Origin: Coptis chinensis
Taxonomy: Eukaryota > Streptophyta > Magnoliopsida > Ranunculales > Ranunculaceae
NCBI GenBank assembly: GCA_015680905.1
Contig: CM027379.1
Location: 28,476,501-28,540,500, forward strand
DNA: 64,000 nt
Direction of reading: 5' to 3'
Shown here piece after piece: positions 44,006-56,230 of the stretch. Under the pieces are notes generated by a model. That model was not told where the DNA came from and searched no databases. It worked only from the letters and a program-made list of their open reading frames with translations. Position numbers and translations under genes: made by a program. The stretch's first letter is position 1. Each line of letters begins with the position of its first letter.

Positions 44006-45455
44006 ATTATTTAGGGTTTGGTATCACTTTTTAGGCCAATATTTAAGAAATATTACCACATTTCAAATTAATTAGGAAATAACACCAATTTTTTTTTTAA
44101 CAGTCAGTTGACCAAGAAGAATCCACTAGTATTTTCAATATAGTGACATTACCCCTTAGCGTGTCTCTCACGTGTTTTAGGTAATTAGGGTTTGGTACCA
44201 CTTTTTGAGTTGTCAAAGTCACCACGTGTTACATTCTTAGTGGTCCATGTGATCTAATCTTGGCTGTTAATGTTTTATTTCTTTGATCCCGATGAAAGTG
44301 GTGAAGTAAGGAGGGAAACTCCAAATCATATCTCAAAATTTCAAAATAAATTTTTTAGTGTCAAAATTTTGAAATCTTTTTGGTGTCAAACTCAATTGGA
44401 GTGGCCAATTTCTCCTGGCCCACCACATCGACGCGTCATCATCTTCTCCAACTCGTGTAGTGTTATGTCTGTCCCGTACAAAATGCACAAATTTCAACCC
44501 TCCATTACAAAATCATGCCAAATTTGCTAATCACATTCATTAACACCATCTCACACAACCCCTTTCCTCCTCGTCACCATCACCATCCTCAAATCCAAAG
44601 TGGTCTAGTAAAGCTTGCACATTCATGAATACACTTGGCAAATCTTTCATTTAGGGTGATTCAAAACAAAAATTTATATCCTACATGGTTTCCGCAGTTC
44701 GTTCTAAAATAAACCCAACTGAAAACCCACCACCCATTCAAGAACTCATTTACAATAATCATGTTATAGCAACGAAAATGTTATTTGAAGTTTCACTGTG
44801 TTTCAAACTCGGTTTCATGGCTTCTAGCTAATTTAGCAATTCTTGAAGCCACAACAAAACAAATAAACAGTAATGTTATTCATGTCCTAGATTTTGATAT
44901 CGGTCAAGGTAGCCAATATATTACTCTTATTCATGTTATTGCTGAGAAACAACAGTCTAGAGGGATATCCATTTTTATTAAAATCACTTTTGTTGCTCTT
45001 AATTAGAATTTTTCTGTTAAACAAGTGAGTTTGTACTGTTTGGCGGTGTTTAACTCACTTGACTAGGCTATGGATCGGAACGGGTATAAGATTGAAAATT
45101 GAAGAGGGAAGAAGATGACTTGGCAGGAATAAGTAAACCCAACTCTTATAGAACAAAACCTCCAGCGACTTTTTTTTTCTTGGGCAGGTTATATGCCTAC
45201 TAACGTGTTTTTTGGGCCATTGGATTGAATCTTTGATTTTGACACGTGTATTTGTGACTTAAAGGCTTCCAACGGTTATATGCCTACTAACGTGAAAAAC
45301 ATGTTGAGGGCATTATAGACAATATGAAAATCCAAACAGATTGAAACAATTTGACTTTGGTCAACTAACAGAAGTGGTACTATTTCCAAATTAATTTGAA
45401 ATGTAGTAGGAGTTCCTAATATCAGTCTAAAAAGCAGTACCAAACCCTAAATAAC
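44006..45455. mobile_element. TIR element carrying a captured GRAS fragment (Pack-type)
   Basis: The left 110 bp (TTATTTAGGGTTTGGTA..., CATTTCAAATTAATTxGGAAAT, CAGTxxGTTGACC) is repeated inverted at 45345-45455. No target duplication found. The interior holds a piece of a plant transcription-factor gene and no transposase, the pattern of a Pack-MULE. Confidence 0.7.
44685..44970 (+). pseudogene. GRAS (SCL8-like) transcription-factor fragment
   Basis: Frame from ATG 44685 reads MVSAVRSKINPTENPPPIQE ... EVSLCFKLGFMASS and stops. After a shift near 44825 a second frame continues ANLAILEATTKQINSN, VIHVLDFDIGQGSQY. This is the leucine-repeat/VHIID region of GRAS proteins (VIHVLDFDIGQGSQ is the VHIID motif); CFKLGFMA followed by NLAILEA resembles SCARECROW-LIKE 8. 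Only about 90 of over 370 domain residues are present and it is frameshifted, so non-functional. Confidence 0.88.
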
Positions 45456-48400
45456 TCTTGACGTTTTTGGCGTCGTGCCCTCTTTATCTCCTCTTTTCAC
45501 AATGTTTATCTGCAAAAGGATAGTTTATAGGTGGCCAAGTCATAATAAGAACACTATAATTAATTCATTGTCGATCGTAAGTTTGGTGTTTTCCTGAACA
45601 AAATTGTTTTCCTGAACAAAATTTAAAAAGAAAGGGTCTCAATCACCACACATTTAAGCTTCTTAGTTCGTCTATTTATAACAGCAGCTTAACATGATTA
45701 GCAATTTAGCATCCACCTCCCCCAGAAGATTAGACTGCGTCACTGCTTCTATCTTGGTTGCGCCATCTCTTATTATCAAATGACATATTCGGACTTCTTT
45801 ATATATTCTTCTAAGTAACAACTCTCTAGTCTCATTCCCATGAAGCTTCAGCCAATAATTCTACCTTTTTTTCTCATGTTCTATTCTTTTGGGTAGCGGT
45901 CTGTCATCCATCATCAAGAAAAAGAGTCCACATCTGATCAATGTCTCCCATGAAGACGTCTTTAATTTTGTCTTTTCTATTAATCAAATAAGTAATTATG
46001 CGTGCGCAAAATATCGACTGTGGATGGCATGATTGCAATGGCTTTTGGATATTTGGTTTGTTCAACTATATTAATATTTATGAAGAAACTATGAAGTGAT
46101 TAGTAAGAATATGTACCAATCAACGAAACTAGAGATAAGGGTTGAGCAAAAAAAGGTCTTTCTCAATGTCCTGACAGCCTAGCCATTTATAGTGTTTTCA
46201 TTTCAAAGCTTAAAATGTAAATAATGTTGAAGTAGACATGTAAATAATGTTGAAGTAGACATGTAACATAACTACGTAATAGCATTTCTACGTGGTGGAG
46301 GCATCAAGTGTCAATTTGCCTTCACCATTTAGAATTTCGGCCAAATCAAATTCTAGATGGACTTAAATATTGAGGCATATTATAAAGTGTCTAGTTATAT
46401 CTGTTGATGCAAATTTGTTGTTTCGTTTGTGCATACCGTGGGAATCGTATGTGGTTTATTTTTATTTATTTTACTTTTTCAACATTCCATGCGATACTCC
46501 ATAGGTTTTTTGTTGGGTTTATAGTCGTTTCTTTTTATGGGAAAATAAATATTTTAATACAAAAAAATTTAAAATGGGACTCACTTAACCAAAATATATT
46601 CTATTTTTTAGGATTTTTTTTAAAAAAAATTGTTACCTACTAAAATAGGTCTCACTAAGTTTGCCTCCTCCTAGGATTGGTCATTGTTTGCAATGCTTGC
46701 CTCAAATATGACACTTAATCTAGGTGGTAGATGCTCTGACTCCTCTAAGGCCTCGTGATGTTTTATATATAGTTCTTCCGAACACAGCCAACTTCAATTA
46801 ATAGACGCTATTAGACGGTCACCTTTAACCTGAAAGTTCTATCAATTCTACTTCTCTAAGCTAAACCAACTGCAAATATAATTAGCTTAGGTCCTCTCGA
46901 CCTCTCATTTAATTATGACTTTTGCAGTTTGGCAGTTTGCTAAAATCAGCATGTTGATTTTTCTTGCCAACTCAAAGACATAATTGCATATATTGAATTT
47001 GTACTAACTGATTCCTAGCTCCACCTCCATATCTTTTTCCTGAGATTTTTCTTTGCTGGCGAAGAAAGTGCACTTTTTTGTTGGGTAAGTTATTAGATTA
47101 GTTGATCAAAAGTGCGAATAAAGTCCATACCTTTTTAGTTGGTAAGTGATGATGTAATTTTGTTAAGTTGGGCTCGAACTCTCTCCACCAGTCTACTACA
47201 AAAGCTTGGACTTAGAAATAAGGTTGGGCTGGGAGTCTGGGACTGCATATCTCACTTGGTTTGACTTGGGTTGGTATTTCATTTGCTTTAGCTAAAGCCT
47301 TGTCCAGCACTCATTCCATAGAGCGTCCAAATTTTAAAGGGTAATTAGGTTTTGGTCCTCTCAAGAGTCGATAATCCTTAGCTAATTAGCTTGTTTAAAT
47401 TCCAATACCAAGACTAGTCAATGTTGTGCGGTTCTGCGGTTGTGCCATGAGATCACCAAGTTAAGCCATAAGCTCATGTATACGCAACTGGCATATTACA
47501 TGAACAATTCCAAAGAACATCCTCAATGCAGATTGCGCCCCCGATCAATTTCGTTTGTATGGGAAAGAAACAGACCAACAATTACGCAAAAGAGCAAAAA
47601 CATCTGATCCAATAAACCTCAAGTAAGGAACATCCTAAATTTGCAAGCTCCAAAAACTCAAAAGCGCAAACATTCTTATCAGAAGAATTAGCCTCGTGCT
47701 ATATATATTTTACTCTTAATAATATAATGTAATACATAATTACATACACAAACACACGAACAGCGCGCCTTTGACCACAAAGAATTCAGAAGCTAGACAC
47801 TCGACCAAATTAGGATCGGTCAAAAGAGCTACCTAACCCTACGTGTTTAAGGGAAAAAGGTCGCGGTCTTTATGATACGAAGACCCAAAATGTCTGTCTT
47901 CATGCAGGCCATGAGCCCATGACTACTCTCTATCAGCTTCTATTTCTCTTCTTGTCTCTCTTCTTCAAAATACAAACAAATTCACCCTGCACTTGCTGAC
48001 GTTCTTAACAAGCTAAAAACAAACTTAATTCAACTCCCCCACTTAAAAATGATCTCACTTTTGGCATTTGAACTAAGTTCTTAATTGCATTTGTATTGAA
48101 TTCGTGCAGTTGTGTAAGAAAAAGTCAAAGTATTATGAGAAAATACGATGGACAGAAGTCAAAATGTAGAATGTAGTACTACTTGGTGTTAATTAAGTAT
48201 GTTTAAATTTAAAAATATTAAATTCCATTGTGTTTTGGGACAGAGTGATGGAAGGGAGGAAGGAATTGAAATATGGAATTTAAGCGCTTTTAATGCTGTT
48301 TGGTAGAGGTTCTGATGAAAAGATGTTGACAAATCAAAGATGGTAACTGAAAATCCTAGGTACCTTACTTAATATCAACACTCTCATCTTCCTATCTCTC

Positions 48401-48593
48401 GCTCAACCCCACTATGCTCTTCTTTCTCTCTATTATCACATTCCAATTCCTTTTGTCTCGCTTCTCATTCTCACTATCTCATTCTACCATAGCTTTCTTA
48501 AGTATATTTTCTTTGCTTGGTCATTTTCTACTCTTTTTCATTCCTAGGTAACTTTTTTATATGTGCACTCAAATTTCAAGCTAGTAGAGCAGT
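45456..48593. other. Intergenic region upstream of the CLE gene
   Basis: No gene recognised. Contains a 23 bp-class tandem repeat near 46210-46265 (ATGTAAATAATGTTGAAGTA), and pyrimidine-rich stretches at 48380-48540 that probably form the CLE promoter and leader. Confidence 0.4.
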
Positions 48594-48899
48594 ATGAGGT
48601 CGGGTTTGGTCTTTTTTGTGTTGGGGTGCTTTTTGGTTATTGGAAGTATAAGGTCGTGTGGTGTAGATGCAAGAGATACATTTTTTACAAATGGAAGTAA
48701 ACAAGCTGATGCAGAGGTAGAAGAGAGCAAAAATTCAAGTGAAGTTGCTGTAAAAGGTACAGTTGTTGTTAAAAGGTGCAAGTCAAAGAAGTTGAATTTG
48801 TGTGATTACTACTTTTCTCCCTTTGACAAGACCAAAAATGCCACTTTAGATGATAAAAGAGTAGTGCCCACTGGTCCAAATCCCTTGCACAACAGGTAG
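48594..48899 (+). CDS. CLE: CLE family signalling peptide precursor
   Basis: Intronless 101-codon gene. Residues 1-27 form a signal peptide (MRSGLVFFVLGCFLVIGSIR...). A variable acidic middle with an NSS glycosylation site follows, then KSKKLNLCDYYFSPFDK. The last 13 residues, RVVPTGPNPLHNR, are the CLE motif; the two prolines in PTGP are the normal hydroxylation and arabinosylation sites. The processed 12-13-mer is secreted and perceived by CLV1/BAM-type LRR receptor kinases to control stem-cell or vascular fate. It is closest in pattern to the CLE8-CLE13 type rather than the CLE41/44 (TDIF) type. Start is the first ATG after a stop-rich leader. Confidence 0.95.
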   Translation: MRSGLVFFVLGCFLVIGSIRSCGVDARDTFFTNGSKQADAEVEESKNSSEVAVKGTVVVKRCKSKKLNLCDYYFSPFDKTKNATLDDKRVVPTGPNPLHNR

Positions 48900-50220
48900 C
48901 GACAAGTAGGAGACGAGAAGAGAAATTGCAGGCAAAGACTAACAGAGTGAAGGAAGATGATCACGGAGAAGATCAAGAAGCCGCATCCTACTCAGGTGTA
49001 GTTTTTCTTTATAAACGGGTGATTTGATTGCACTACCTCTTCTATATTGTGGCCCAGCTCAATGCTACATGTACAACAAATGCTGAAAGAGGAGTATATT
49101 CTTTTTTTCTCTCTATTTACTTGATCTTCTTTCTAACTTCTATTATGTACGTATATATATAGAAATTAATTTTTGTAATTGTTCTGGAGTTCAATTTTCT
49201 CTTTTCAGATGAAATTTGTGTTTCAAGTTTCAACTGATGGCCATATTCTTGTTTTGAGAATTGAAATCAACTGAAATTTCTCATACTTTATATTTTATAT
49301 TTTTATTTTTTGAAGAACAGCATTGAAAGGTACTGCTCAGTAAAGACAATGTATGCAATCCAAAAATGAGAAATAAAAGAAAATGCATGTAGTTTGGATT
49401 TATGTGATTTTCATGTATGTGGAGAGGAGGTTAACCAGGTTATGAAAGTTTGGGGGCAGTACTAAGTACTAACACAGTAACACTAATGGAACGTACGTAA
49501 TGTCCCAATCCAAGATCAGCTTGATCTTGCGATTTGTTTCTTTGTTTAGGTGTTTTTTCCTAGTCTGAGATCAGCTTGACTAACACGTGTAGATTTTAGA
49601 TATTCTTTTGTGAAACATTGAAATTTACCAAGAACAAATTCTTTCGCGACTCACGAGGGGCCTACTTTCCGATTTCGTACCTTAAAATTTTGACAAGAGA
49701 AAAATACAAAGATCGGAGAAGTTTCGATAAGTAATTTTAATTTTCAGTTTGTTAAACATTCGGCAACTTTCAAAATTTGGAGAGAACTAGAGCACTAGAG
49801 CAGGTTTTAAGAATAATCTTCCTCATTCCTTTAAACACACATAACCTCTTTCTATACAGAAAAAGTGATAAAATGGAAAACCGCAACTGTAAATTGACCA
49901 AAATACTCCTCCGCCCCAAAAAGATCAACATTCTCTCATTCTACATCATCTTTACCTTCCAAAAAAAAAAAAAAAGAGGAATAAAGAACAATCCAAAAAA
50001 TATAGGGACCTCATTTCTATCTTCAAGAATTTTGAAATGGAAAAGAAGAAGAAGAAATGATTGGAACATTAAAAAAGAAAAACTAGAGATGATTGTAGAT
50101 TTGTAAATCAAAAACCTTTTATTCGATCAAAAGAAACAAGATGTACATAATCCATACAAATTAATCTCTTTTTTTTTTTTCCAAAAATAGATGTGGTTTT
50201 GCAAAACAAGAACCTAAATA
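48900..50220. other. CLE 3' flank and spacer
   Basis: No further gene; the 109-codon frame at 49777-50106 crosses a poly-A tract and looks spurious. Confidence 0.45.
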
Positions 50221-50700
50221 CTTCGAAATTGGTATGAAAAATATGATGCATAGTCAATTTGCTATGTACGTACATATGCAAATATATTTTTACATATGCA
50301 AGTTTATTTTTATATATGCAAAAAATAATTTACATAGTCAAGTGTTATGCAAAAATAACTTTACATAGGTAAATTTCTATGCAAAAAAATTAATTGACAT
50401 ATGAAAAAAATAATTTACGTAGTCAAGTTCTATGCAAAAGTAAATTTGCACAGGCAAATTGTTATGCAAAAAAAAACTAGTATTTCAAAATTAATTTGTA
50501 TGAAAAATCAGTTTGTAGAGTGAAATTTAATACTACGCAAAAACAGTTTTACATAGTACAATTACCAGATGCGTACTAAAAAAATATATGCAAAAATGTT
50601 TTTGCATAGTCAATTTCCTATGTAGAGATAAATTTGCATACAAAATTTCTATGCAAAAGTAAATTAACATAGCAAAATTGCTATGAAAATTTTAATTTTT
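50221..50700. repeat. Degenerate repeat of TATGCAAAAATAA-like words
   Basis: Words (C)TATGCAAAAxTAA, TTTACATAGTCAA and AAATTTGCATAGxCAA recur about every 30-40 bp, some 12 times. Looks like the interior of an old MITE or satellite-like remnant; no borders found. Confidence 0.7.
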
Positions 50701-51694
50701 TATTGAAATTTCTATTTATAGCACTGAAAACGAAAAACATCAAATTTTGATGTAAACCAAGGGAAAAAAAATCACATAGAGAAGAATAGAGTTATGCATA
50801 TCCAACCCCACCAGGTGATGAAGATGAAGTTGCACTACTTACTGTGCAAAAAACAATTCCAGTACGCATAAAGTTGATTTGAACATTAATCTAAAGAAGA
50901 TTGTGCCCCCTCATTTGAAAAACAAGTTGAAGTGATGAATTTGTTGATTTGTTCAAATATTTCAATGAACAAAACTCTTATTTAGTTTAACCAAAGCTGA
51001 TTTCGAACTAAACCTCTGAAAACTAAATTTGATCGAAGGAGAAACGAATAAAATGGAAATTGATTGAAAGAGATAAACTAAGAAATGAAAATGGGTCTTT
51101 TTTCTCCAAATTGTAAAAGAGGAATAGGAAGAGATTGAGAGATAAGAAAGAGATTGTGATTTTTGTATAACGTCAAAAATAGAAAGTTTACATCACGAGG
51201 CATAAAAAATATGGAGGTTTTATGGTACGGGCCGGGGCGAAAGGAAAGGGTTTACATGAACCCGGATCTAAATCAGGGGGTTGAGGGCCATTTCTTGGTA
51301 GAACATACTAGTTAAACACATTTAAAACGTAAACTTAACAAATTTTTGGCGCACAAACACAACAACCCCCTCCCTTTTAATTGAGCGACATGTTAGTCTG
51401 TAACTGTGTACAAATGAAACTTGATTGAATCTTCTTCCTAGAGAAGTTAAACTTCGGCTAACATATATATATATGTCTACGTGTACGTCATATTTCAGAG
51501 CATGGTTTACACTTTTACAACATCTATTTCGTTTAAGACACAAGATGTATGTATTTTCAATTTGGCACGTCATATCTTTCATACTAGAAAGTAGACCCAT
51601 GCATACGCCACCGGCTCTTCTAAAAACTTGCTCAACAATCATAACTATACATATAATTTTTTTAACAAACCGTGATTCCTGTTTTTGTCATTAA
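50701..51694. other. Spacer, nothing recognised
   Basis: AT-rich, no convincing gene; overlapping 89- and 106-codon frames on opposite strands at 51322-51694 are of no known type. Confidence 0.35.
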
Positions 51695-52020
51695 TCTGTT
51701 TTAATTTTCTAACAAATTGTTTTAATCAAGTTTTAAAAATCCGTTTTAATCTCTCAACAAATTGTTTTAATTCAGTTAAAAAAACCCGTTTTTTAATTGG
51801 GGGAGGGATCTTGTTTTAATTTAGAAGTGTGATTTCCGTTTTTAATAGGAGAAATATTCTCATTTTAATTAGAAGTGCTAGATTTTTATTTTTTTTTATT
51901 TTTTATTTTTTTTATTATTTTATTTTTTTTTTCAATAAGGGAGGAATTCCCATTATAATAAGATAAGGATTCCCGTTTTAATTAGAAGTGCTACAATTCC
52001 CGTTTTAATAGAAGTTGATG
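51695..52020. repeat. Degenerate repeat of CCCGTTTTAATT-like words
   Basis: CCGTTTTAAT and TTGTTTTAAT with TTAGAAGTGCTA recur about eight times, spaced 25-50 bp. Confidence 0.65.
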
Positions 52021-53679
52021 ACATGAAATTTTATGAGAGCTAGAAAAATATCTCTTGCGGGAGCTTTAATATTAATATATTGATTGATATTGATTTAATT
52101 TGGTGCCCATTTCAAGAATAGAACATATTTTGGTGTCCATTGGTCTATCGTGCACTTACAATAGGACACCAAAATCTCATTTTCATTTTTTCTCTTGTTT
52201 TTTGCTATATAAATAAGGGTTGTCATACAGACACCATTAATTTTACCAAGAGCACCATATACTATCCCCTCCCCCAAACAAACTGGTCCTAGAATTAGGA
52301 ATAAAAACAATAATATTTTAAAATAACTTATTAATAATCAAAACACGAATTTTTTTTTACAAAATTTTGTAGTTTTTAAAATCAAACAAAGAAAGACTTA
52401 TAAAATTTATCACTAATTGAAGATACTCATTGATTTATAAAAAATAAAAAAAAAAATTAAACTATAAAATTTATCAAAATTTGGAGGAACACGAAAACAA
52501 GTAAGTCTCATAATAACTTACAAATCAAATCCATAATCTTTTCTCCACATTATCATAGACAATTGAAATAAATAAATAAATAATTTAATGAAATTATTTA
52601 ATCGTGCGTTTGAATATACCCATATGTTCAATTTTATAGAAGATGATTAAAATTTTGAATTTTGTCAATATTGAAAAAACACATTGATTTAATTAAACGT
52701 AATATAAAACCAAAATAATCAAAATTAAAGAATTTTTTTTTTATAAAAAAATAAAAATCTCAAGTGATGTCCATTTAGTCTTAGCGTCCGTTTGGTTTTG
52801 TTTTGGTGTGGGCAGTCCTTACTAAAATATAAGTTGTGCTGTATGAAAACCCATAAATAAACTAGCCTAGTGCTATGCGATCTGTTGGTGGTTGAGCCAA
52901 TAACTAAGTGGAATGGACCCAACACGAAAAGGTACCGGTCTACCAGACATGGTGTGTACAAAGGAGACATGGAGTAATGTATGTAATGTACTACGAGAAA
53001 TACATGATCTACATAAATCATAAATGAAGTAGGATTAAAGAAGATGCATAGAGCTTGTTACATGGTTATTATCCGTTGCAAGTAAAGAGAATGGACTGGT
53101 TCCCATTTTTGGAAAGATTGCATTGAATAGTGTCAGACGATAAATAGAGATAAAATTACCCAATGATCTGATGCACCTGTACAAGTTCATGTGTAGTACA
53201 TGCTAACCTGCCTTCATTGAAGTCAATCTCTCTAATGTTAACCTTAGAAAAGCATACCAACTTTGAATTCCTTTGTCCCTTTGCCTCGTTTCCCACAACT
53301 TGTTAAGTTTGCCTGAATTAGATACTGAAGAGAGACAGAAAAGCAGTTAGGCATTGGTTTTTGTGAATGAAGAGGAGAGAACGACCTTATGAAACTTGGG
53401 GATTCATGCAGAATTTCATTCTGTGATGGGGGGTGGGCCTTGGGCGAGAGTATGATTTGGGTATGATTGTGTTTTCACTCCGATTATCATAAAGGAACTA
53501 AATTTCAAAAAAAAATTCGTTTTCGGTTGGTATAAAAATATTTCAAACCCTATAGTTTCTGTTTTCAAGTTTTCAAAGTTATTTCATGAAAATTTAGATT
53601 ATTTTTTTGATTTTGTTCATTTTGAATATGCAGTTTTTCACACAATTTACATAAAATTTCGAATTATACCAAGTACAAT
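52021..53679. other. Spacer, nothing recognised
   Basis: Very AT-rich. TTTGGTGCCCATTT near 52100 and ATAGGACACCAAAA near 52160 may form a small hairpin. No gene. Confidence 0.35.
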
Positions 53680-54010
53680 AAATGCTAAATTGACAAAAGT
53701 AATCTTTATTTATATTATTTAGGATCTTTTAATATTACCCTCCTACTAGATGAGCCAATTAGGATTTACCCCAACTAGATGGGGAAATTAGAGTCTCCCT
53801 CCTAATACACACAAAAAAAAAAGGTCAACTTATTGTTAATTTATCCCAATTAGATTGACCGTGTTTTTTTTTTTTTGTGTGTACTTAGGGGAGAGACCCT
53901 AATTTCTCCATCTAGTTGGGAGAAATCCTAATTGGCTCATCTAGTAGGAGGGTAATACTAAAAGATCCTAAATAATATAAATAGATATTACTTTTGTCAA
54001 TTTAGCATTT
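53680..54010. mobile_element. Fold-back element with arms over 130 bp
   Basis: The left arm (AATGCTAAATTGACAAAAGT..., TATTTAGGATCTTTTA, TACCCTCCTACTAGATGAGC) is mirrored by the right arm almost base for base (...GCTCATCTAGTAGGAGGGTA, AAAGATCCTAAATAATATAA, TTTAGCATTT). The centre is a short A/T-rich loop. Its inner arm shares about 25 bp (CTAATTGGCTCATCTAGTAG) with the Mutator-like MITE at 43841. Confidence 0.85.
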
Positions 54011-54530
54011 AGTATTTACTAGTTACTAAACATTAAATACCTAATTTTTTTCAAACAAGTATTTAGTATTTACCTTGCTATCTTTTTTGCATTTTTCTTT
54101 TAATTTAATTTAATTTAATTTTTTTTTATTGGGGGACATTTGATTATCAAGATATATCATATATGTCTATTTGAAAATATTGTTAATTTTGAGAAAGTGA
54201 ATATGGATATTTCATATATTCATATATGTCTTATTTTGGTGCATAGCCAAATTTGAAAGAATAGTTGTTATCTATATTTTTAATTTTTGTTGATGTATTT
54301 TCTCTTACATTTTGCGAAAATTTCTATACTTTTGTTTTCTGTAGTCACCGAAATAATAACCGAAAACAAAATTTAATTTCTAAACCCTAAATTAATCAAG
54401 ACCCTAATTAATCAAAAAAGTTTATATTTAACAAAAAAAATTGCAAATGTTTTAGCAAGGTTCCTGCCTTCTTGGACATTAATTGTAGAGGCATGTACAA
54501 CCAGAGCAACACGACACAAGAGCTCAATTT
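54011..54530. other. Spacer, nothing recognised
   Basis: AT-rich with TTTAATTTAATTTAATTT near 54100; no gene. Confidence 0.4.
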
Positions 54531-55470
54531 TGCTACAAAGTTTGCTTAATGCCCAATCAAGCTAGTATCGAGTATATAACACGCCGTGCAAGCAAATTAA
54601 AGACGTAGACATTTAGAAGAAACTTTGATCCCCAAAACTCAATGTTTTCTTATTGCTTGCTTGCCTGCTTGCCATAGCCGCCCATAGGTATCGGTGGTCG
54701 TTTTGGGGGGAAGCGAACTTTTGTAGGGGTTGGTCTTGGCACCTATAAACTACTAGCCACTGTGCACGTGGTACCTATGTGGGCTCCACTGAGTTTTTTA
54801 AAAAAAAATTATAAACGTTAAATTAATATTTTATCCCTAAAAAAAAACTGAGAATTACTAAATTGCCCCTGAGACGTACACCAAAATACTGTTACTAAAT
54901 TGCTACAAAGTTTGTTTAATGCCCAATCAAACTAGTATCGAGTAGATCTGGGCTACCACGAGGATATCCCTATAGGGATGAGTGTTTCGAGACCGTTGGA
55001 TCCGAAATCTAACGGTCCGAAAATCAAAAACAAAAAGGAAGAGAGAGAATATGGGTTTGTTTTGGATTTTCGGACCGTTAGATCTCGGATCCAACGGTCT
55101 CGGCTGGCGTCCCTATAGGGATATCCTCGTGGTAGACGAACTCTATTGAGTATATGACACGCCGTGCAAGGAAATTAACGACGTAGACATTTAGAAGAAA
55201 CTTCGATCTCCAAAACTCAGTGTTTTCTTATTGCTTGCTTGCCTGCTTGCCTTAGCCGCCCATAGGTATCGGTGGTCGTTTTGGGGGGAAGCGAACTTTT
55301 GTAGGGGGTTGGTCTTGGCACCTATAAACTACTAGCCAATGTGCACGTGGTATCTACGTGGGCTCCATTGAGTTTTTTAAAAAAAATTATAAACGTTAAA
55401 TTAATATTTTATTCCTAAAAAAAAACTGAGAATTACTAAATTGCCCCTGAAACGTACACCAAAATACTGT
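54531..55470 (+). repeat. About 370 bp direct tandem duplication
   Basis: 54531-54900 and 54901-55470 are near-identical (TGCTACAAAGTTTG..., GCCGCCCATAGGTATCGGTG, GTGCACGTGGTA, GAGAATTACTAAATTGCCCC). The second copy is longer because a 199 bp MITE sits in it. Confidence 0.95.
54945..55143. mobile_element. Mutator-like MITE, 199 bp, in the second duplicate
   Basis: Inverted ends include CTACCACGAGGATATCCCTA and its complement. Flanks TATCGAGTA (54936-54944) and TATTGAGTA (55144-55152) match at 8 of 9. The first duplicate has the uninterrupted site TATCGAGTATATAACAC, giving a direct empty-site comparison. Inner arms also carry ACCGTTGGATCC / AACGGTCC pairs. Confidence 0.93.
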
Positions 55471-56222
55471 TACTCAACCCCCACGTTTTTTTTTTATATA
55501 TTAAAGATATTAAATCTTTCTATTCGGCATCTATGGATGCCTAGTTAGCACCTTAATTAGCTGGAATGTGAAATCAAGGTTAGTTAATGATTAGCCACAT
55601 GACGATTTTCGGATTTTGCACGCATACAGAATGCATATAGAGTTAGTTAGGACTTAGGAGCTCAATTCCCTAATTAAGTAGATCCAGATTTCCTCTTCCG
55701 CGATATGATCCAAATCTATGTTGCTGCGCTTCACCTATCAGAAACTGAGAAACTAGGGCATTATTCTTTGTCATCCATGTATCTCACCCGAAGAGATACG
55801 CGCTTCTTACCTGCTAAATAAATGGGCATCCGCAAGCACAAATTAAAGTTTCATAAGTCTATGCAAGTGACCAAATAAACCTATGGAACGTACTTACGTA
55901 CAGTCCCTTCCGCATTGGATCGAGTTTTATTCATTGTCTACTGTGTAGTTGTTGGCATTGCTAGCTACTTTGTAAAGCAGGGTGTTCTTTGCATTATTTA
56001 GCGCTCCAGGTAAAGAAGACCACCATGTTTAATTCTCAACACTTCATGTTCATTTTTAAAAGCTACACTATTTACAGCTTCAGTTGACTAGAAATGTTGT
56101 TTGTATAAACCTGAAACTCGAAACAGATGATGTGATCCATGTGAAGGGTATGTATCTATTCTATACATAAAGCGAACTCCCCGAAATAACCATTTTCGTT
56201 CAACAAGTTTGGTTAAAAAATT
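55471..56222. other. Spacer, nothing recognised
   Basis: No gene or repeat structure recognised. Confidence 0.4.
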
Positions 56223-56230
56223 ATTGGCCT

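Noticed and set aside
49777-50106. 109-codon plus frame
   Set aside because: Runs through a poly-A tract, lysine-rich low-complexity product, no domain.
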